Source: CAVTSA01 sp963790575 (GTDB taxonomy: Bacteria > Chloroflexota > Dormibacteria > Dormibacterales > Dormibacteraceae). Taken from it: a stretch of DNA of 64,000 bases. Shown here in pieces: positions 61,433-64,000 of this stretch. The notes beneath the pieces are model-generated. The model had not been told where the DNA came from. It made no database searches and worked only from the letters and a program-made list of their open reading frames with translations. Location: assembly GCA_963790575.1 (NCBI GenBank), contig CAWBPD010000034.1, positions 186,001-250,000 on the forward strand. Reading direction: 5' to 3'. Numbering within the stretch: position 1 is the stretch's first letter; each line of letters begins with the position of its first letter. Made by a program: the position numbers and the translations under genes.

Positions 61433-61496
61433 GGCCACTGGTGCACCAACGCCCCATCCCTGTCTCACCGGCGGCGGGGATGGCCTGGGAAGCGGC

Positions 61497-61949
61497 CTAG
61501 TCGGTCTCGGCGGGCACGATCAACGCCAACCCGGACTCGGGGTCGTGCCGCTTGCGGAGATGGGCGGGCACCTCGTCCAGGATCAGCTCCAGCGTCGGTC
61601 GTACATGCCCGCGGAGCAGGTGCCCGCCGTGCGCGGTGCCGTCCGAGCGTCCCACCACGATGTGGGCGTGAACCGCGGGCTGATCGTCCTGGAGCGCGAC
61701 GTCACCGACCAGGCTGAGGACCTCCACCTGCTCCTCGAGCGGGATCTCGCGGTAGGTCTTCTCCTGCCAGTCGAACCACCCCAGCGTGACGCCGCTGAGG
61801 GCGCCGATGCCGGTGAAGTGAGCGCCGGTGACGTGCTGGTCACGGCACCAGCCGGGCAACGTCTCCATCACCTCGTCGCCGCTCGCGAACACCAGCGCGA
61901 CGGTCCGGCCGTGCTCTCCACGTGACAGCTCTCGCCACTGCATCCTCAT
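61497..61949 (-). CDS. PPC/DUF296 domain protein
   Basis: 150 residues. Pattern: VALVFASGDEVMETLPGWCR, TGAHFTGIGALSGVTLGWFD, EVLSLVGDVALQDDQPAVHA, HIVVGRSDGTAHGGHLLRGH and PTLELILDEVP. The PPC fold occurs in plant AT-hook proteins and as single-domain bacterial proteins, often called DNA-binding; the function is unknown. The ATG at 61949 is preferred over longer starts because the fold begins there. Confidence 0.9.
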   Translation of the reverse strand: MRMQWRELSRGEHGRTVALVFASGDEVMETLPGWCRDQHVTGAHFTGIGALSGVTLGWFDWQEKTYREIPLEEQVEVLSLVGDVALQDDQPAVHAHIVVGRSDGTAHGGHLLRGHVRPTLELILDEVPAHLRKRHDPESGLALIVPAETD

Positions 61950-62047
61950 CACCTCGCGTGTCTCTGCCGGCCCGGGGACGAAGTTCACGCCCACGCCCGC
62001 TGACAGTCTGATAGATCTCAATCGCCCATCGAGCCTATAACAATGGA

Positions 62048-63184
62048 GTGGGTTCACGCGAACCGATCCAGGGGCAGCGCGGGGGCACCGTGCTGGGTCC
62101 TCGCAACGAGGCGGTGCAGCGACAACATCCCGACCTGCTGGCCCCCGCCCCCACCGACCACGGAACCCTTCCCAACCTCAAGTTCGCGTTCGACCAGACC
62201 CATACCCGCCTTGAGGTGGGTGGCTGGTCGCGCGAGGTGACGGTGCGCGAACTGCCCGTGGCCACCACCCTGGCGGCGGTCAACATGCGGCTGAACCCAG
62301 GTGGTGTCCGCGAGCTGCACTGGCACAAACAAGCCGAGTGGGCGTACGTCCTCGAGGGGCGCGTCCGGGTCACCGCGGTGGACGCCGGTGGCCGCGACTT
62401 CGTGGATGAGGTCGAGCGCGGTGACCTTTGGTATTTCCCGGCCGGAATCCCCCACTCCCTACAGGGGGTGGGCCCGGACGGAGCGGAGTTCCTCCTCGTC
62501 TTCGACGACGGGGAGTTCTCGGAGAACTCCACCTTCCTGCTCACCGACTGGGTGGCCCACACCCCGCGGGCCGTCCTCGCCCGCCACGTGGAGACCGGCG
62601 AGGAGCAGCTGCGCGACCTTCCTGGGCGCGAGAAATACATCTTCGCCGGGCCCCCGCCGGGACCACTCGAAGCGGAGCGTATGCCAGGCCCAGCGGGGAC
62701 CGTTCCACACCCCTTCACCCACCGCCTCCACGACGAGCCGCCGCTTAAGAGCCCGGGGGGACGGGTCTGGGTCGTCGACGCGACGGATTTTCCGGTCTCC
62801 ACCACGGTGGCGGCCGCCCTGGTCGAGGTGGAACCGGGCGGGATGCGCGAGCTGCACTGGCATCCCACCACGGACGAGTGGCAGTACTACCTGAGCGGGT
62901 CGGCCCGGATGGGCGTCTTCGCCGCCGAAGGTAAGGCTGGGACGTTCGACTACCAGGCGGGGGACGTCGGCTACGTGCCCTTCCCGATGGGCCACTACGT
63001 CGAGAACACCGGCGACGGCACCCTGCGGTACCTGGAGCTGTTTCGGAGCTCGAAGTTCGCCGATCTCTCCCTCCGTCAGTGGCTGACGCTGACGCCGGAG
63101 CCATTGGTCCGCGCCCACCTGGGAGCCAGCGCCGCGGCGCTGCTGGCCAGGCTGCCGAGGGAGAAGAGGCAAACGCTGGCTTGA
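62048..63184 (+). CDS. Bicupin, oxalate decarboxylase-like
   Basis: 378 residues with two cupin domains. Domain 1: VRELHWHKQAEWAYVLEGRV and GDLWYFPAGIPHSLQGVG. Domain 2: MRELHWHPTTDEWQYYLSGS and GDVGYVPFPMGHYVENTG. Each has the HxH...E...H metal set for Mn. Oxalate decarboxylase converts oxalate to formate and CO2; oxalate oxidase-like activity is possible. Cytosolic, as no signal peptide is seen. Confidence 0.9.
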   Translation: MGSREPIQGQRGGTVLGPRNEAVQRQHPDLLAPAPTDHGTLPNLKFAFDQTHTRLEVGGWSREVTVRELPVATTLAAVNMRLNPGGVRELHWHKQAEWAYVLEGRVRVTAVDAGGRDFVDEVERGDLWYFPAGIPHSLQGVGPDGAEFLLVFDDGEFSENSTFLLTDWVAHTPRAVLARHVETGEEQLRDLPGREKYIFAGPPPGPLEAERMPGPAGTVPHPFTHRLHDEPPLKSPGGRVWVVDATDFPVSTTVAAALVEVEPGGMRELHWHPTTDEWQYYLSGSARMGVFAAEGKAGTFDYQAGDVGYVPFPMGHYVENTGDGTLRYLELFRSSKFADLSLRQWLTLTPEPLVRAHLGASAAALLARLPREKRQTLA

Positions 63185-63223
63185 GGGTCCCCGCTCGACG
63201 GTGTCCCGCGGTTGGGACGCTGG

Positions 63224-64000
63224 TCAGCTCCTGCCCCGGGCGCGAAGCACTGCCAGCGCCCCCGCTCCGACCGCTACCCCGGCGGCCGCCACCAGTGCCT
63301 TGCGCCCGGCGGTCGACGCCGGCTCTGGCGGCGCTCCCGCCGAGGACCGGTAGCGCTCCTCGGGCGTCGAGTCCGGCTCCGAGGCTCCAGCGCCACGATC
63401 GGCGGCGGCCAGGTGCAGCACCTCCGCCAGGTGCAGCGCGTGCCGCTCGGTCAGGTGCTCCACCTGAGACCGGCAGCTGAAGCCGTCGGCGACCACGATC
63501 GTCCCCGCGCCGGCACCTCTGACCTCAGGAGCGAGGACCCGCTCGCCCGCCCGCACCGAGATCTCGTACTTCTCGCCCGCCTCGTAGCCGAAGGACCCCG
63601 CGACGCCGCAGCAACCGGTGTCCGGCGTCTGCACCTCCAGCCCCAGGCGGCGCAACAGCCGCACATCGGAGTCCACGCCCCACACCGCCTTCTGGTGACA
63701 GTGGCCGTGGAAGAGTGCCTGCCCCGCCAGGTGCGGCGGCTCGAAGCCGTCACGCTGGAGCAGGAACTCCGCCAGCGAGCGGGTCTGGGTGCGCAGCCGC
63801 CGGGCGTCGGCGTCGTGTGGAAGCAGCTCCACCAGCTCGTCGCGAAACGTGGCCAGGCAGCTGGGCTCCAGGCCCACCAGCGGCACGCCTGCCCGGATCG
63901 CGGGGCGCAGCTCCTCCACCACGCGCTCCAGGAGGCGGCGGGCGCGGTCGACCATTCCGTAGTCGAAGAGTGGGCGGCCGCAGCAGAGCCGGGCCTGGGG
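63224..64000 (-). CDS. Fe-S oxidoreductase (GlpC/LutA-type CCG domain), 5' part beyond window
   Basis: About 258 C-terminal residues are visible. CCG-domain blocks: ARLCCGRPLFDYGMVD at the edge, then PLVGLEPSCLATFRDELVEL, LFHGHCHQKAVWG and DTGCCGVAGSFGYEAGEKYE. Such proteins pair with FAD-linked glycolate or D-lactate dehydrogenases, often as one long fusion. The end carries a membrane-like helix (ALVAAAGVAVGAGALAVLRA), which is unusual for the family. Confidence 0.88.
   Translation of the reverse strand, partial: PQARLCCGRPLFDYGMVDRARRLLERVVEELRPAIRAGVPLVGLEPSCLATFRDELVELLPHDADARRLRTQTRSLAEFLLQRDGFEPPHLAGQALFHGHCHQKAVWGVDSDVRLLRRLGLEVQTPDTGCCGVAGSFGYEAGEKYEISVRAGERVLAPEVRGAGAGTIVVADGFSCRSQVEHLTERHALHLAEVLHLAAADRGAGASEPDSTPEERYRSSAGAPPEPASTAGRKALVAAAGVAVGAGALAVLRARGRS

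Overview
The window is high-GC bacterial chromosome, dominated by a cell-wall and cell-division (dcw) cluster. It looks like a soil-type Terrabacteria member, most plausibly Chloroflexota or Candidatus Dormibacterota. That is an inference from several traits: GC-rich codon use, a T-box-controlled eukaryotic-like ileS, a 13E12-type HNH gene, an F420-type LLM oxidoreductase, MraZ boxes at the head of the dcw cluster, and several start codons placed only 6-7 nt after a TANNNT -10 box (likely leaderless mRNAs). No marker gene here fixes the phylum. I see no tRNA, rRNA, CRISPR array or prophage.

Layout. 1-2.5 kb: a 3'-truncated S9 peptidase and a VapBC pair whose toxin is frameshifted. 2.5-7.1 kb: rluD, lspA and ileS, with an isoleucine T-box leader. 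7.05-8.5 kb: an HNH/DUF222 gene broken at a small palindromic repeat. 8.7-12.6 kb: yggT, yggS, pgeF, an RraB-like gene, an FAH-family gene and thiM in tight array. 12.7-15.1 kb: an RHH/PIN pair, a small membrane protein, an LLM oxidoreductase and an orphan PIN toxin. 15.2-29.1 kb: nrdR, ftsZ, ftsA, ftsQ, ddl, murB, murC, murG, ftsW, murD, mraY, murF, all on the minus strand. 29.1-36.1 kb: a plus-strand catabolic island (GntR regulator, amidohydrolase, Rieske protein, PhyH dioxygenase, two sugar-type ABC permeases, Tat/lipoprotein binding protein). 36.2-39.9 kb: ftsI, ftsL, rsmH, mraZ. The island therefore sits inside the dcw cluster, where murE would be expected; no murE is present in the window.

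40-49 kb: a DUF4013 membrane protein with a Gly/Pro/Tyr/Gln tail, acylphosphatase, a third PhyH protein, a FUSC-like transporter fused to a ParB-like domain, an LMF1-family membrane protein, an FAD oxidoreductase and a broken VOC gene. 48.7-52.6 kb: a second PhyH plus binding-protein module, close paralogues of those in the island, with its own regulator. 52.8-56.3 kb: rnpB, a 36-residue membrane ORF, rnhA, trmK, etfA and etfB, with a 120-bp MITE-like element separating etfB from etfA. 56.3-64 kb: mobA, an unknown gene, a two-component flavin monooxygenase, an intact IS1380-family element, a PPC/DUF296 protein, an oxalate-decarboxylase-like bicupin and a 5'-truncated Fe-S oxidoreductase.

The most unusual items are: eight 18-residue tandem repeats in the cytoplasmic N-terminus of FtsQ; two parS-like palindromes just upstream of ftsQ; a dispersed 34-bp palindromic repeat with compensatory base changes that has entered coding sequence; the MITE in etfBA; the FUSC-ParB fusion; and the duplicated PhyH/ABC uptake-oxidation module.
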